Origin: a virus
Length of the DNA: 22,070 nucleotides
Reading direction: 5' to 3' (one strand)
IMG/VR virus record: IMGVR_UViG_3300018084_000018
Span: 1 to 22,070 of that record
Shown: positions 6,426-13,594 of the stretch, in pieces
Layout of the letters: every line of letters begins with the position of its first letter
Position numbering within the stretch: position 1 is the first letter of the stretch
Notes under the pieces: model-generated
Databases searched by the model: none
What the model was told of the DNA's origin: nothing
The model's input: the letters and a program-made list of their open reading frames with translations, nothing else
Translations under genes and position numbers: made by a program

Positions 6426-6652
6426 GTGAACCACAGCAGATCATTGTGGTAGAGCCAGCATGGCAAGATCCAAAGACTAGGACTGGGATAGGTAAGATTG
6501 ATTGGGCACGGATCAATCGTTTGGTCGCGCGTGGGTTCACGAGATTGTACCCAATCAATGGTGCTTGGGTCATCGCGGCGAAGCATTGGGTCACGCAGAA
6601 GCGCGCGATGCAGTTATGGCGGGCGAACGGACATAGAGGGCCACATCGATGA
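6422..6652 (+). CDS. Hypothetical basic protein without Cys
   Basis: This 76-residue protein overlaps both neighbours in ATGA junctions. It has no Cys, unlike most of the operon. A conserved-looking centre (KIDWARINRLVARGFTRLYPINGAWVIAAKHW, about 25-56) mixes a helix and strands with several Trp residues, and the C-terminus is basic. Nothing shows its function. Its firm coupling in the operon supports that it is a real gene. Confidence 0.68.
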   Translation: MSEPQQIIVVEPAWQDPKTRTGIGKIDWARINRLVARGFTRLYPINGAWVIAAKHWVTQKRAMQLWRANGHRGPHR

Positions 6653-6906
6653 GCAGAGGAATTCGTAGGTTATTGGTCTCAGCTAACCTGGTTGAGGATA
6701 TGCTTCGTGACGGCAACACCATCAATTCGTGCAGGGTGATGCATGGTGGCTTGCCGGTGGACGCGCAGGTTGAAGGTGCAGAATACAGGAATAGGGTGAT
6801 CACAATCACCGTCAGTTCAGAGAGCTGGCCAGAGGGTAGTGACGGGGTTCTGAGCCCAACATTGGAGAGGACAGATGATAAGTACCTGGACGCATCACCT
6901 GTGTGA
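6649..6906 (+). CDS. Hypothetical protein
   Basis: This 85-residue protein starts at an ATGA overlap. It has a short N-terminal helix (LLVSANLVEDMLRDG), then a mostly beta pattern including YRNRVITITVSSESW. It has one Cys and no metal motif. The 3' end overlaps the next gene by 32 bp. I do not recognise a family. Confidence 0.62.
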   Translation: MSRGIRRLLVSANLVEDMLRDGNTINSCRVMHGGLPVDAQVEGAEYRNRVITITVSSESWPEGSDGVLSPTLERTDDKYLDASPV

Positions 6907-7075
6907 GGCCTGCTGGGCTTTGTACAAACCAGACAGTGACCCCATCCGCTTGAAGGAACAATTTCGTGAGCTAGAGACATGCTGCTCATGTGGGATCCCA
7001 ACCATGACGGGGATCATGGTACGTGAGGATCCTAAGAAGATGCTGTGCGCGGGGGTGCATCGTGAAGACCATTGA
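6875..7075 (+). CDS. Small phage zinc protein (CxxCW ... CCxCG ... C-x3-H type)
   Basis: GGAGAGG lies about five bases before ATG 6875. The 66-residue product has CEACW (10-14), CCSCG (36-40), then the string GIMVREDP and C58 with H62. This arrangement (Cys pair, CCxCG, T-x-x-GIxVR-DP, C-x-x-x-H) is familiar from small phage proteins of unknown function and should bind one or two zinc ions. The family style is recognised; no function is known to me. Its end overlaps the start of the next frame by 14 bp. Confidence 0.75.
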   Translation: MISTWTHHLCEACWALYKPDSDPIRLKEQFRELETCCSCGIPTMTGIMVREDPKKMLCAGVHREDH

Positions 7076-7922
7076 TGACTTTATCGAGGAGGTGACCAAG
7101 TGCTATGCAAGTCTGATAGCCTACGGTAGGTGGGCCGACCGGTCACCATACTCAGAGGATGAGGCCTGGAGTAAGGCATTCTTGGGTACTGCACAAACAT
7201 ATCGTAAGGAGGTTAAGACCGATGTTCATCTTAGAGATACTACTGTGGTTGCTGGTCGCGGACGTCGTGATGAGGCTGTACAAGTACTGGACAAGGAGGG
7301 TCAGATGAGAGAAGGGCAACCAATGGAGCAATCACCTGCAGATCGAGATAAGGCATTCAGCGACAGGTGTGTCATCCTGCTCATTCGCTTGGTCGCTCAG
7401 CTTAAGATGGTGCATCAAAGTCCAGAGTATCTTAATGTATGGAGGTACTGGACTATGGCTTTTGGGCCATATGCAGGGCCAAGTTATGCACCACAATTTG
7501 ATGAGGCTCTTGCTCATGTTGAATGGAAGTTCGACAAACCAGTGCTTAGCTCATATCTCAAGCAGATTGAGTCAATCAGCGACCTCATCAAGACCTGGCA
7601 TGGCCGTTTCCTTAACGTGATCAACGTTGTGGACAACAGCCTGCACTCTGGTGGGTTCCCTGTGATGGGTGAGGTATACCATCGACGTGAGGTGACCGAC
7701 AAGGTATCTACCTTCGACTTGGCGTTTGAGCAGTTGAGGCACAAGCTCCTTAATAAGGAGAACTTTGAGGGAGATACCCTGTACATTCGTGTTGCTCCAA
7801 CAATTGAGAAGGTGTATGACTTTGAATCTACCAAGGACGTTTACTGCGGGATAGCTCGTTTCTCATACACCGTCAGGCTTGGGACAGTTGTGATAGATAA
7901 GGATAAGTTCATGCAAAAGTAG
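7062..7922 (+). CDS. Long open frame, possibly two genes joined in frame
   Basis: From GTG 7062 the frame runs 286 codons. The first roughly 50 residues (KTIDDFIEEVTKCYASLIAYGRW and following) read like a real short protein. The next roughly 30 (KTDVHLRDTTVVAGRGRRDEAVQ) look like an out-of-frame translation and coincide with a nested membrane-peptide gene in another frame. At ATG 7305 a strong ribosome site (AAGGAGG) restarts translation and overlaps that peptide's stop (ATGA), giving a 205-residue protein. The 205-residue part is the better supported gene. It has a helical first half and a beta-rich end (DTLYIRVAPTIEKVYDF and following). No family is recognised. The upstream part may be a separate gene that lost its stop. 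Confidence 0.65.
   Translation: MKTIDDFIEEVTKCYASLIAYGRWADRSPYSEDEAWSKAFLGTAQTYRKEVKTDVHLRDTTVVAGRGRRDEAVQVLDKEGQMREGQPMEQSPADRDKAFSDRCVILLIRLVAQLKMVHQSPEYLNVWRYWTMAFGPYAGPSYAPQFDEALAHVEWKFDKPVLSSYLKQIESISDLIKTWHGRFLNVINVVDNSLHSGGFPVMGEVYHRREVTDKVSTFDLAFEQLRHKLLNKENFEGDTLYIRVAPTIEKVYDFESTKDVYCGIARFSYTVRLGTVVIDKDKFMQK
7222..7308 (+). CDS. Nested 28-residue membrane peptide
   Basis: AAGGAGGT (7206-7213) lies nine bases before ATG 7222, one of the best ribosome sites in the operon. The peptide has one hydrophobic helix (FILEILLWLLVADVVM, residues 2-17) and a basic end (KYWTRRVR), and its TGA overlaps the next ATG in an ATGA. The frame differs from the long one around it. It resembles the leftward 33-residue membrane peptide in design (a helix with W and L, then a basic tail). 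Function is unknown. Confidence 0.5.
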   Translation: MFILEILLWLLVADVVMRLYKYWTRRVR

Positions 7923-7930
7923 GAGGGACC

Positions 7931-8341
7931 ATGAAACCAATCAGCATCATCAGATGCCAAAATCTCCTAGACAGCATCTCGCCTAGGGCGATGAAGGCAT
8001 GGAAGGAGCTATGGGAAAAACCAACCAAGGATCTTCTCAACCTACGACTCGCGGCTGAGCTCATGTCCGGTGAAGAACTCGATATGCACTTCGATAAGTG
8101 GTACGAGGTAATGATGGAGGACATCGAGGATAGAAAGCTACGAGAAAAAAACAAGAATCATGTGATGAGATCAACAAAGGAGGAGGTAAGAAACCACGTT
8201 CTTGAGCTGTATGTCATTGTCAGGGAGGTCCTGTCGCGCTACTACGCAGGGAGGCTACATGTCGGTGCAGGTTTACTTGCTAGGTCAGGTGGACCATCAG
8301 GAGTTAAGCGCTCAGTTGGCCACCAAAGTACAGATTCTTGA
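7931..8341 (+). CDS. Hypothetical helical protein
   Basis: AGGAGGG lies five bases before ATG 7931. The 136-residue product is mainly helical and charged (KAWKELWEKPTKDLLNLRLAAELM, then a run rich in E, D, K and R). The last roughly 28 residues (LHVGAGLLARSGGPSG and onward) look like out-of-frame coding and overlap the next gene by 83 bp, suggesting that an original stop near 8250 was lost. No motif is recognised. Confidence 0.62.
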   Translation: MKPISIIRCQNLLDSISPRAMKAWKELWEKPTKDLLNLRLAAELMSGEELDMHFDKWYEVMMEDIEDRKLREKNKNHVMRSTKEEVRNHVLELYVIVREVLSRYYAGRLHVGAGLLARSGGPSGVKRSVGHQSTDS

Positions 8342-8489
8342 CGAATCCATCAGGGCGATCACGTTTGAGGAGGGTCAGCGCGCCCTCCAAGAAGGACGGA
8401 TCATTCGGTTCTTAACCTTGTTGAGGTGGTTGGATGAGCTCGCTACCGAACAAGATTTCCATCATGTACCAAGGTGGTTTAACTGCTGA
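8259..8489 (+). CDS. Hypothetical helical protein
   Basis: ATG 8259 is chosen because GGGAGG lies about six bases upstream; an in-frame codon at 8202 has no such support. The 76-residue product is helical (DHQELSAQLATKVQILDESIRAITFEEGQRALQEG) with a C-terminal LLRWLDELATEQDF. It has no metal motif or membrane segment. The long overlap with the upstream gene is in a different frame. Confidence 0.6.
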   Translation: MSVQVYLLGQVDHQELSAQLATKVQILDESIRAITFEEGQRALQEGRIIRFLTLLRWLDELATEQDFHHVPRWFNC

Positions 8490-8919
8490 GGTAATCGCGA
8501 TCGACGTGAATTGCCCCATCTTTAAGTCTGGTTGCGGCTACTGCTGGACCTATGCACAGGCGTGGGGGATGACGGAGGCAGAGCTATGTGAACGATGCTG
8601 GAAAAAGCATGATGAGTTGAGGATTTGCCCTAACTGTAAGCGTCACTGTCTTGACCCTAAACTTTGGAACTTTAAGCGGCACATGTGTCTGACGTGTGCG
8701 AAGGAGAAACCATGGCCACCACCGAAGCAAAGATCTTCAACTGCACCAACTGCAACGATGCAGGTGCAGCCTCTGAAATGTTCATCTACAATAACGAGCT
8801 TCTCTGCCGTAAGTGCATCAAGGCACATACCCCCTACCCCTTCTGTCATGACCCCACCAAGTGCCTCCAACGAGGAATCTGCACAGCCGACCCCAACTGC
8901 TGCGAGTGAGGAATCATGA
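8434..8919 (+). CDS. Multi-zinc-site protein with out-of-frame-like tail
   Basis: GAGGTGG lies about five bases before ATG 8434, favouring this start over ATG 8464. Residues 20-90 carry ten Cys: C27, C34, C37, C52, C55, C65, C68, C72, C85 and C88, enough for two zinc sites and perhaps a third. This section reads as a real zinc protein. From about residue 91 onward the sequence becomes Pro/Ser/Thr-rich and lies over the next gene in another frame, so it is probably not the ancestral C-terminus. No function can be assigned. Confidence 0.6.
   Translation: MSSLPNKISIMYQGGLTAEVIAIDVNCPIFKSGCGYCWTYAQAWGMTEAELCERCWKKHDELRICPNCKRHCLDPKLWNFKRHMCLTCAKEKPWPPPKQRSSTAPTATMQVQPLKCSSTITSFSAVSASRHIPPTPSVMTPPSASNEESAQPTPTAASEES
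8712..8909 (+). CDS. Small Cys-rich phage protein
   Basis: GGAGAAACC precedes ATG 8712; an earlier in-frame codon at 8685 has weaker support. The 65-residue product has CTNC (11-14), CRKC (32-35) and a Cys-rich end with C45, C51, C57, C63 and C64 in a 'CHDPTKC...C..DPNCC' arrangement. That end pattern is familiar from phage zinc proteins of unknown function. The gene lies wholly inside the 3' part of the neighbouring frame, and its codon pattern looks the more natural of the two. It is followed by ATG 8916 six bases after its stop. Confidence 0.7.
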   Translation: MATTEAKIFNCTNCNDAGAASEMFIYNNELLCRKCIKAHTPYPFCHDPTKCLQRGICTADPNCCE

Positions 8920-9368
8920 ACTTCAAGAATGAGCAAGAAAAGAAGGACCACGCAGACAGCGTACGGTTCTTTAGGTCTTACTGCGTGCACTACGACTCAG
9001 CTGGGATGCCGTCCTTTTGTAAGGCGGGCATCTCCTATAGGTCAGTTGGCCTGGACTTTCTTAGTCGGCCCTGCATCAATGGTCATAAGGATGCTCAGAA
9101 GAGCTTGGTTAAATGCAGTAGGTGGGAGAGACCAAGCGAACCGGCCGCCACCGAGCACGCGGATCAGGCCGTATACAGTGATCGCAGGATGAGGATCCTA
9201 TTGCCCTTCCTTGCCAATTGGAAGAAGAAGCACTGGAATGAGAATCTTGTTGATGTGATCGACTGCCCAGTATGTGAGACTGGCCAGCTGACCATCAGCA
9301 TGAGGACCAGCAATAAGCATACCCGTGGGCACTGTACCACCATCAATTGTGTGAGGTGGATTGAATGA
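8916..9368 (+). CDS. Two-part zinc-binding phage protein
   Basis: GAGGAATC precedes ATG 8916. The 150-residue product has an N-terminal zinc module (C23, C35, C53 and C67, in the form C-x-H-Y ... FCKAGI ... PCIN ... C-x-x-W) seen in many small phage proteins. A second ribbon sits at the C-terminus (CPVC 117-120, C140, C145). A basic, Trp-containing helix (LPFLANWKKKHWNE) joins them. The role is unknown, though nucleic-acid binding would fit. It overlaps the next gene by four bases. Confidence 0.74.
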   Translation: MNFKNEQEKKDHADSVRFFRSYCVHYDSAGMPSFCKAGISYRSVGLDFLSRPCINGHKDAQKSLVKCSRWERPSEPAATEHADQAVYSDRRMRILLPFLANWKKKHWNENLVDVIDCPVCETGQLTISMRTSNKHTRGHCTTINCVRWIE

Positions 9369-9598
9369 TACAGGAGGATAAGACCAGTATGAGTGATATT
9401 CATGAAGGAGAGTGGAAGAGAAACGAGAACTATGTATGTCGCACCTGTGAGGATGCGGCGTACATCAGTAAGTTCAATGTAAACCTGTGGGGCTGTAAGA
9501 CCTGTGGCTTCACCACATTGAACGTTTACATCTATTTTAAGGAGATCGGCAATGTCAAAGTGCCTGTGCAAGCTAGAGATCATCCCAATACAGATTAA
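9365..9598 (+). CDS. Small zinc-ribbon protein
   Basis: ATG 9365 forms an ATGA overlap with the previous gene. A second in-frame ATG at 9389 follows AGGAGG by 11 bases, so the true start could be either, giving 77 or 69 residues. The product has a simple ribbon: CRTC (25-28) and CKTC (44-47), with strands between and after. The 3' end overlaps the next gene by 47 bp. No specific family is recognised. Confidence 0.68.
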   Translation: MIQEDKTSMSDIHEGEWKRNENYVCRTCEDAAYISKFNVNLWGCKTCGFTTLNVYIYFKEIGNVKVPVQARDHPNTD

Positions 9599-10025
9599 CT
9601 TATCTTGCCCATGGCATGGTAATATCAAATTGGATGAAGGGACCTTTACGGTAACTCCAGATGGGGTTGTTGAGGTAGGGTTCTTAACCTATGAACAACT
9701 CAAAAAGATCATTAATGATCTGTCTGCCCTTAATCCACCGTTGTATGGTATTAAGAACTTTCAAACGGCTGGCCAGGCGATCATGGAACATCTGACCGCA
9801 CAACAGATGGACCGACCAGTGGTGACTGCGTTCGAGGTGGCTAGAGCCGACTTCATGATAATACCTAAGATTGGTCGCTGGCGATGTCCTGTGTGCAACC
9901 ATTGGGTAGATGAGAAGGCTGGCTGGCGCATTACCCCAGAGGAGGAGATCTGTGGGGAGTGCTATCGCATCTTAAAGGGAGGAGAGCCTGAGAAGCAGGG
10001 TGACTCTGAGTGGTTACCGCGATAG
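9552..10025 (+). CDS. Last gene of the operon, zinc-binding protein
   Basis: AAGGAGATC precedes ATG 9552. The 157-residue product opens with MSKCLCKLE and CPWHG, has a helical middle (TYEQLKKIINDLSAL; FQTAGQAIMEHLTAQQ) and ends with a clear ribbon: CPVC (112-115) and CGEC (134-137), followed by a charged tail. It is the largest of the zinc proteins here. After its stop comes the second promoter block, so it probably closes the operon, although readthrough into the next gene is likely because no terminator is seen. Confidence 0.7.
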   Translation: MSKCLCKLEIIPIQINLSCPWHGNIKLDEGTFTVTPDGVVEVGFLTYEQLKKIINDLSALNPPLYGIKNFQTAGQAIMEHLTAQQMDRPVVTAFEVARADFMIIPKIGRWRCPVCNHWVDEKAGWRITPEEEICGECYRILKGGEPEKQGDSEWLPR

Positions 10026-10028
10026 AAG

Positions 10029-10083
10029 TATATTTGACCTCACGGGTGTACACCAGACGTCGGGTTTTGATACTATATACACA
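10029..10083 (+). promoter_or_regulatory. Second copy of the shared promoter/operator block
   Basis: The 33-bp block 10029-10061 matches 4772-4804 at 28 positions. TGTACA (10047-10052) is followed after 18 bp by TACTAT (10071-10076), a weaker -10 than in the first copy. Here the -35 box is centred in the perfect palindrome GGTGTACACC. TATATACACA follows at 10074-10083. The next start codon is at 10112. Confidence 0.7.
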
Positions 10084-10111
10084 GTAGTTGATAAAAACGA
10101 GGAGGCCAACC

Positions 10112-11293
10112 ATGGCGACGATCACGAAGAGCAGGAATCTGTACGCCGCGTCTAACCAGTGGGCGACGCGACCGGCAGATGAGCGGTTCTGGGATTTGCA
10201 GGGCATGTATGACCAGTGCCACGAGTATTACAAGAATCGCATTGAGCAAACCATGATGTTGAGGGAGCTCCGCTTTGAGGCAGACGCGTCGAATGAGCTG
10301 TACGTAAATGCCAAGGGCGGGTCGATGAGCATGACGAACTGGGGGTTCAAACAGCTGTGTGGTGAGTTTGGGGCACCGGCAGGATATCTCAGTGGTCTGC
10401 CATCGGTGCTGACGTCATCGGTCTTGAACCATCACCTTGACAACCATCGGTCTGTTAACCCGGTGACGGTGGTCGGACTGAAGAACAACGGTCATGAGAA
10501 GTTCAGGTTCTTTAACACCCCGACCTACACCAGGATCTGGAATTATCAGATCGTTCAGCAGTTGATGGAGGTCTGTCGAAAGGATGCTGGTTGGAGAGTA
10601 CCACCGGCTCGACCAGCCATGAATGGGGGACCAACGAGGATTGCGACGAAGACGGACGTGTTGAGAGGTAGAGATAACGGCCTGTCGATCAAGATAGGGG
10701 ATCACATCGGTCCAGCCGGGCTGTACGCAAGTGACCACGACATGTTCGCATTCCTCGTGAACGAGGAGCATCGCATTCCAGATGGGACGGACGCCGGCCT
10801 CGCGCGCGGCATCTTTATCTCAAACTATGAGGTTCCTGGGTACGCCTTCAAGGTGTGGCGATTCCTCTATCGGTACGTGTGTGGCAACCATATCGTGTGG
10901 GGCGCGGAGAATGTGGCCACCTTCCGGATCATTCACGTGAACGTCTCCTTTCAGCTCGCGTGGGAGGCGATGTCCAGGGAGCTGCAGGGTTGGCTGGATC
11001 GATCCTCTAAGGAGGATGAGACTAAGATCAAACGCCTGCAAACTTATAAGCTTGGTGATGATCTTGAGGAGGTATGTGACAAGATCTATGCATTTCGGTT
11101 TGGCATCACTCGCAAGCAGTTGGAATTGGCCTACGTCAAGGTTCAGACCGAGACGTTCGATCAGGATGGTGACCCATGCACCCCATGGGGGATGGTTAAT
11201 GGTCTCACGCGACTGAGTCAGGAGTCGCCGTACGCCGATGAGCGCACGAAGCTTGAGACTGCGGTTGGTCGGCTGATGATGGTGAACTTCTAA
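10112..11293 (+). CDS. DUF932 phage/plasmid-type protein
   Basis: This 393-residue protein starts at ATG 10112 after GAGGAGG. The order of features matches DUF932 (phage/plasmid-related proteins): an N-terminal region with GFKQLCGEFGAPAGYLSGLPSVL, a central beta-rich domain with LYASDHDMFAFLVNEEHRI and GIFISNYEVPGYAFKVWRFLYRYVCGNHIVWGA, and a helical C-terminus with PWGMVNGLTRLSQESPY. The 'CGNHIVWG' and 'W..vNg.T...Q' segments are the most telling. DUF932 proteins are widespread in phages and plasmids near replication genes; their biochemical role is not settled as far as I know. It has its own promoter from the shared block, so it may be strongly made early. Confidence 0.85.
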   Translation: MATITKSRNLYAASNQWATRPADERFWDLQGMYDQCHEYYKNRIEQTMMLRELRFEADASNELYVNAKGGSMSMTNWGFKQLCGEFGAPAGYLSGLPSVLTSSVLNHHLDNHRSVNPVTVVGLKNNGHEKFRFFNTPTYTRIWNYQIVQQLMEVCRKDAGWRVPPARPAMNGGPTRIATKTDVLRGRDNGLSIKIGDHIGPAGLYASDHDMFAFLVNEEHRIPDGTDAGLARGIFISNYEVPGYAFKVWRFLYRYVCGNHIVWGAENVATFRIIHVNVSFQLAWEAMSRELQGWLDRSSKEDETKIKRLQTYKLGDDLEEVCDKIYAFRFGITRKQLELAYVKVQTETFDQDGDPCTPWGMVNGLTRLSQESPYADERTKLETAVGRLMMVNF

Positions 11294-11343
11294 CGGCGGG
11301 TCCCACGTGTCCCGTTTAGATGCAGATACCGAGTCAGCGACCT

Positions 11344-11377
11344 GAGGGGCGGCTTCCTGCCATGGTTACCGCCCCTC
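11344..11377 (+). terminator. GC hairpin after the DUF932 gene
   Basis: GAGGGGCGG and CCGCCCCTC form 9 perfect pairs around a 16-base loop, 50 bp past the DUF932 stop. No T-run follows, so this may be a weak terminator, a processing site or an RNA-stabilising structure. The next gene's ribosome site (AAGGAG) begins a few bases later. Confidence 0.45.
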
Positions 11378-11394
11378 GAATCTAAGGAGAAAAT

Positions 11395-11607
11395 ATGGGA
11401 ATCATGGTCTATCCGTACCTCATCATGTATGTAGTCTGCATGAATCAGAAGGAGCAGGCAAATCGAGTGCTCTTTCTTCAGACGAGGGAGGACTACTACA
11501 AAGCCCTGTACTGCATCGCGCAGTATCCGGGCAACACGCTACAGTACGCAGGTCGAGGCAATCCTTACCTGGAGTTAAATCCCCCTATAGGGAGCTATAA
11601 AGAATGA
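11395..11607 (+). CDS. Hypothetical small protein
   Basis: AAGGAGAAAAT precedes ATG 11395. The 70-residue product begins with a hydrophobic, Tyr-rich segment (IMVYPYLIMYVVCM, 3-16), then a mixed region (ANRVLFLQTREDYYKALYCIAQY) and a polar end. The N-terminal part could be a core strand-helix unit rather than a membrane span, because it is short and contains Pro and Tyr. It overlaps the next gene in an ATGA. Function unknown. Confidence 0.65.
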   Translation: MGIMVYPYLIMYVVCMNQKEQANRVLFLQTREDYYKALYCIAQYPGNTLQYAGRGNPYLELNPPIGSYKE

Positions 11608-11930
11608 GAAGGTACAAACACAAATCCTATGGAAGGAACCTAATCCTTATGGCAGAAGAAAAACTGTCTGACTTTGCATCACGCCCAATCAGCATCAGCT
11701 TTCGGATGATCTCAACCAAGTATAGCTCCAACCAATGGGAGGTTGAGATCCAGATGTCAGCCCAGGTCTTTGGTCCAAAAAACAACAACTCGCTCTGTGT
11801 GGGCAGGGCCTTTGTGGTCGACACATATGGGACCATGAGTCCCCTCTTGGCATTTAAGACCGCTGTAGATCAAATTGTGAAAGGAGACAAGAATTGGAGA
11901 CCAATCTTGTGCCACGACCAGGAAAGATAA
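11604..11930 (+). CDS. Hypothetical protein, beta-rich
   Basis: The start at ATG 11604 is coupled to the previous stop (ATGA); an internal ATG at 11650 (MAEEKLSDF) is an alternative that would give 92 residues. The product has a beta-rich middle (ISISFRMISTKYSSNQWEVEIQMSAQVFG) and a helical end (LLAFKTAVDQIVKGDKNW). No motif is recognised. Its end overlaps the SNF2-like helicase start by 37 bp, so the two are probably translated together. Confidence 0.62.
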   Translation: MRRYKHKSYGRNLILMAEEKLSDFASRPISISFRMISTKYSSNQWEVEIQMSAQVFGPKNNNSLCVGRAFVVDTYGTMSPLLAFKTAVDQIVKGDKNWRPILCHDQER

Positions 11931-13378
11931 GTCCGCTGATCGCCACACAACGGACCGCCCTCAAGGCGTTTCTGGCCAACGACTACTTCGCTTTGTTCGA
12001 TGAGCCAGGGATGGGCAAATCACGGGTTGCTATTGAGGCGGCCAAGGAGATGTTTAAGTCTGGGTTGGTAACCCGCGTGATGGTGGTTTGCCCAGCGCCC
12101 GTCCGTTTTGCGTGGGCAGATCCAGAGTTTGGTGAGCTGCCAGCATGGGGTGTGGACTCGAAAGATGTTTTCATCTTTGACTCGTACTCATACCACAAGC
12201 TATGGCACAAAAATTGGCAGTGGGTCATCGTCTCGTACGACATCCTTCGGAGTGAAGGCCATCATGCCAGCTTGATCAAGTGGGCAAGAGAACAGCACGC
12301 CATGATTGTGATGGATGAAAGCTCCTACATCAAGGCAATGCGTGCCGCGCGTACGAAGGCGTGCATCAAGCTAGCCCGATACTTTAAGCGGAGGTACATC
12401 CTCAATGGTACACCGATCGCTAACACGCCTGAAGACCTGTACTCCCAGTTTTTGGTGCTTGATTACAACATCATTGATTGCAGTCGTTGGGTCTTTCGCC
12501 TACGTTATTGTAAGATGGGTGGATACATGGGGAAGCAGGTGGTGGGCCTCGCGAAGGAGACGCAGGTAGAGCTGTACAAGAAGATCAGACCGTTCTATCT
12601 GCAACGTAGAAAGAAGGAGGCCTTAGACCTTCCACCTGTCACCTTAACGCCACGGTTCGTTCCACTGGACAAAACGACGTGGAAGATATATGTAGACATG
12701 CGTGACGAGCTCATCGCAATCCTCAAGGATGGGCCTGGAGACCAGAAGATTCTCACCGCTTCTAATGCTGGTGTTAAGCTTGTTCGGCTGATGGAGATCA
12801 CGGCAGGCCAAGTAGAAGAGCATGTGGTAGGAAGTGAGAAAATTGACGATACCCTCGACTATCTTGCAGAGCGACAAGAGGGGCGCCTGATCATCTGGAC
12901 CTGGTTTAGGGTTGAGACTAAGCGCGTTACTCAGGCCCTTAATGTGGTGGAGAACCGTTCAGTCGGCATGCTGATAGGTGGCATGTCTCAGCATAATCGA
13001 GAGGCAGTACTGCACCAGTTTAACGATGATCCAAACGGGATCCTCGTCTCGCAGCTCGCGGCCGGTGGGATGGGTCTCAACATGCAGCGTGCCTCTAACA
13101 TGTTGTTCCTCTCGCGTGCGTATAGCCTGTTGATGAGGATACAGGCCATTGGTCGAATTGATCGCATGGGTCAGGCCGCTGAGAGTGTCTCTGTGGTAGA
13201 CTCGATCGCGACGGGACCAAAGGGTGAGCCAACCGTGGACCGTGCGGTGCTGAAGGCTTTGAAGAGAAAGGCCGAGCTTGCCAACTGGACTAGGGGAGAA
13301 TGGTTAAAGGTCCTTCAGGAGGAAAAGACATCAGCGTTACGAAGTAAGGATTTATTTGACGCATCTGATTTACAGTAG
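11894..13378 (+). CDS. SNF2/SF2-family DNA helicase-translocase
   Basis: This 494-residue protein starts at TTG 11894 behind AAAGGAGAC; GTG 11909 is a fallback. It has the full SF2 set: Q-motif-like Q19R20TAL, Walker A DEPGMGKS (36-43), CPAPV (66-70), the DExx box MDESS (140-144), NGTP (171-174), and in the second RecA domain LAAGGMGLNMQRA (388-400) and QAIGRIDRMGQ (417-427). The GRxxRxGQ signature points to the SNF2 branch. These enzymes move along double-stranded DNA using ATP, to displace proteins or branch-migrate. Short SNF2 proteins like this are common in phage replication regions, and its neighbours (primase, UvrD-like helicase, polymerase) suggest a role in replication or recombination. 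Confidence 0.93.
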   Translation: METNLVPRPGKISPLIATQRTALKAFLANDYFALFDEPGMGKSRVAIEAAKEMFKSGLVTRVMVVCPAPVRFAWADPEFGELPAWGVDSKDVFIFDSYSYHKLWHKNWQWVIVSYDILRSEGHHASLIKWAREQHAMIVMDESSYIKAMRAARTKACIKLARYFKRRYILNGTPIANTPEDLYSQFLVLDYNIIDCSRWVFRLRYCKMGGYMGKQVVGLAKETQVELYKKIRPFYLQRRKKEALDLPPVTLTPRFVPLDKTTWKIYVDMRDELIAILKDGPGDQKILTASNAGVKLVRLMEITAGQVEEHVVGSEKIDDTLDYLAERQEGRLIIWTWFRVETKRVTQALNVVENRSVGMLIGGMSQHNREAVLHQFNDDPNGILVSQLAAGGMGLNMQRASNMLFLSRAYSLLMRIQAIGRIDRMGQAAESVSVVDSIATGPKGEPTVDRAVLKALKRKAELANWTRGEWLKVLQEEKTSALRSKDLFDASDLQ

Positions 13379-13594
13379 TGTCTCACCATGATATGATTTG
13401 TTTACTCCACGGCCAAGTAATGGAGATGCGGGTGGCTAGATCCCTGCCTAGTTTCAGCTTAATACTATGCCACAATACCGTAGAGATCCTAATGAAAGGA
13501 GGTTTAGGTAGGAACTATGAGGAGTTGGCAAGCATATCGGTGAACACCCCGGCCCGCCACAGTCGAGCGTGGCGGGTCGTTATAAGGAGGTAAT
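13379..13594 (+). other. Intergenic stretch with GC hairpin
   Basis: No well-supported gene is seen here. A 71-codon frame beginning at GTG 13378 exists but has no ribosome site and runs through the hairpin, so I leave it out. CCCGCCAC and GTGGCGGG (13553-13560, 13569-13576) form 8 perfect pairs around an 8-base loop just before the next gene's ribosome site. TTGTTTACT near 13396 resembles the -35 boxes elsewhere, but I find no -10 at the right distance. Confidence 0.45.

Noticed and set aside
9164-9628. 154-codon minus-strand frame with hydrophobic segments
   Set aside because: It lies opposite zinc-ribbon genes; the hydrophobic runs come from the complement of their codons.
13378-13593. 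71-codon plus-strand frame after the SNF2-like helicase
   Set aside because: It has a GTG start overlapping the helicase stop and no ribosome site, and the frame passes through a GC hairpin; non-coding is more likely.
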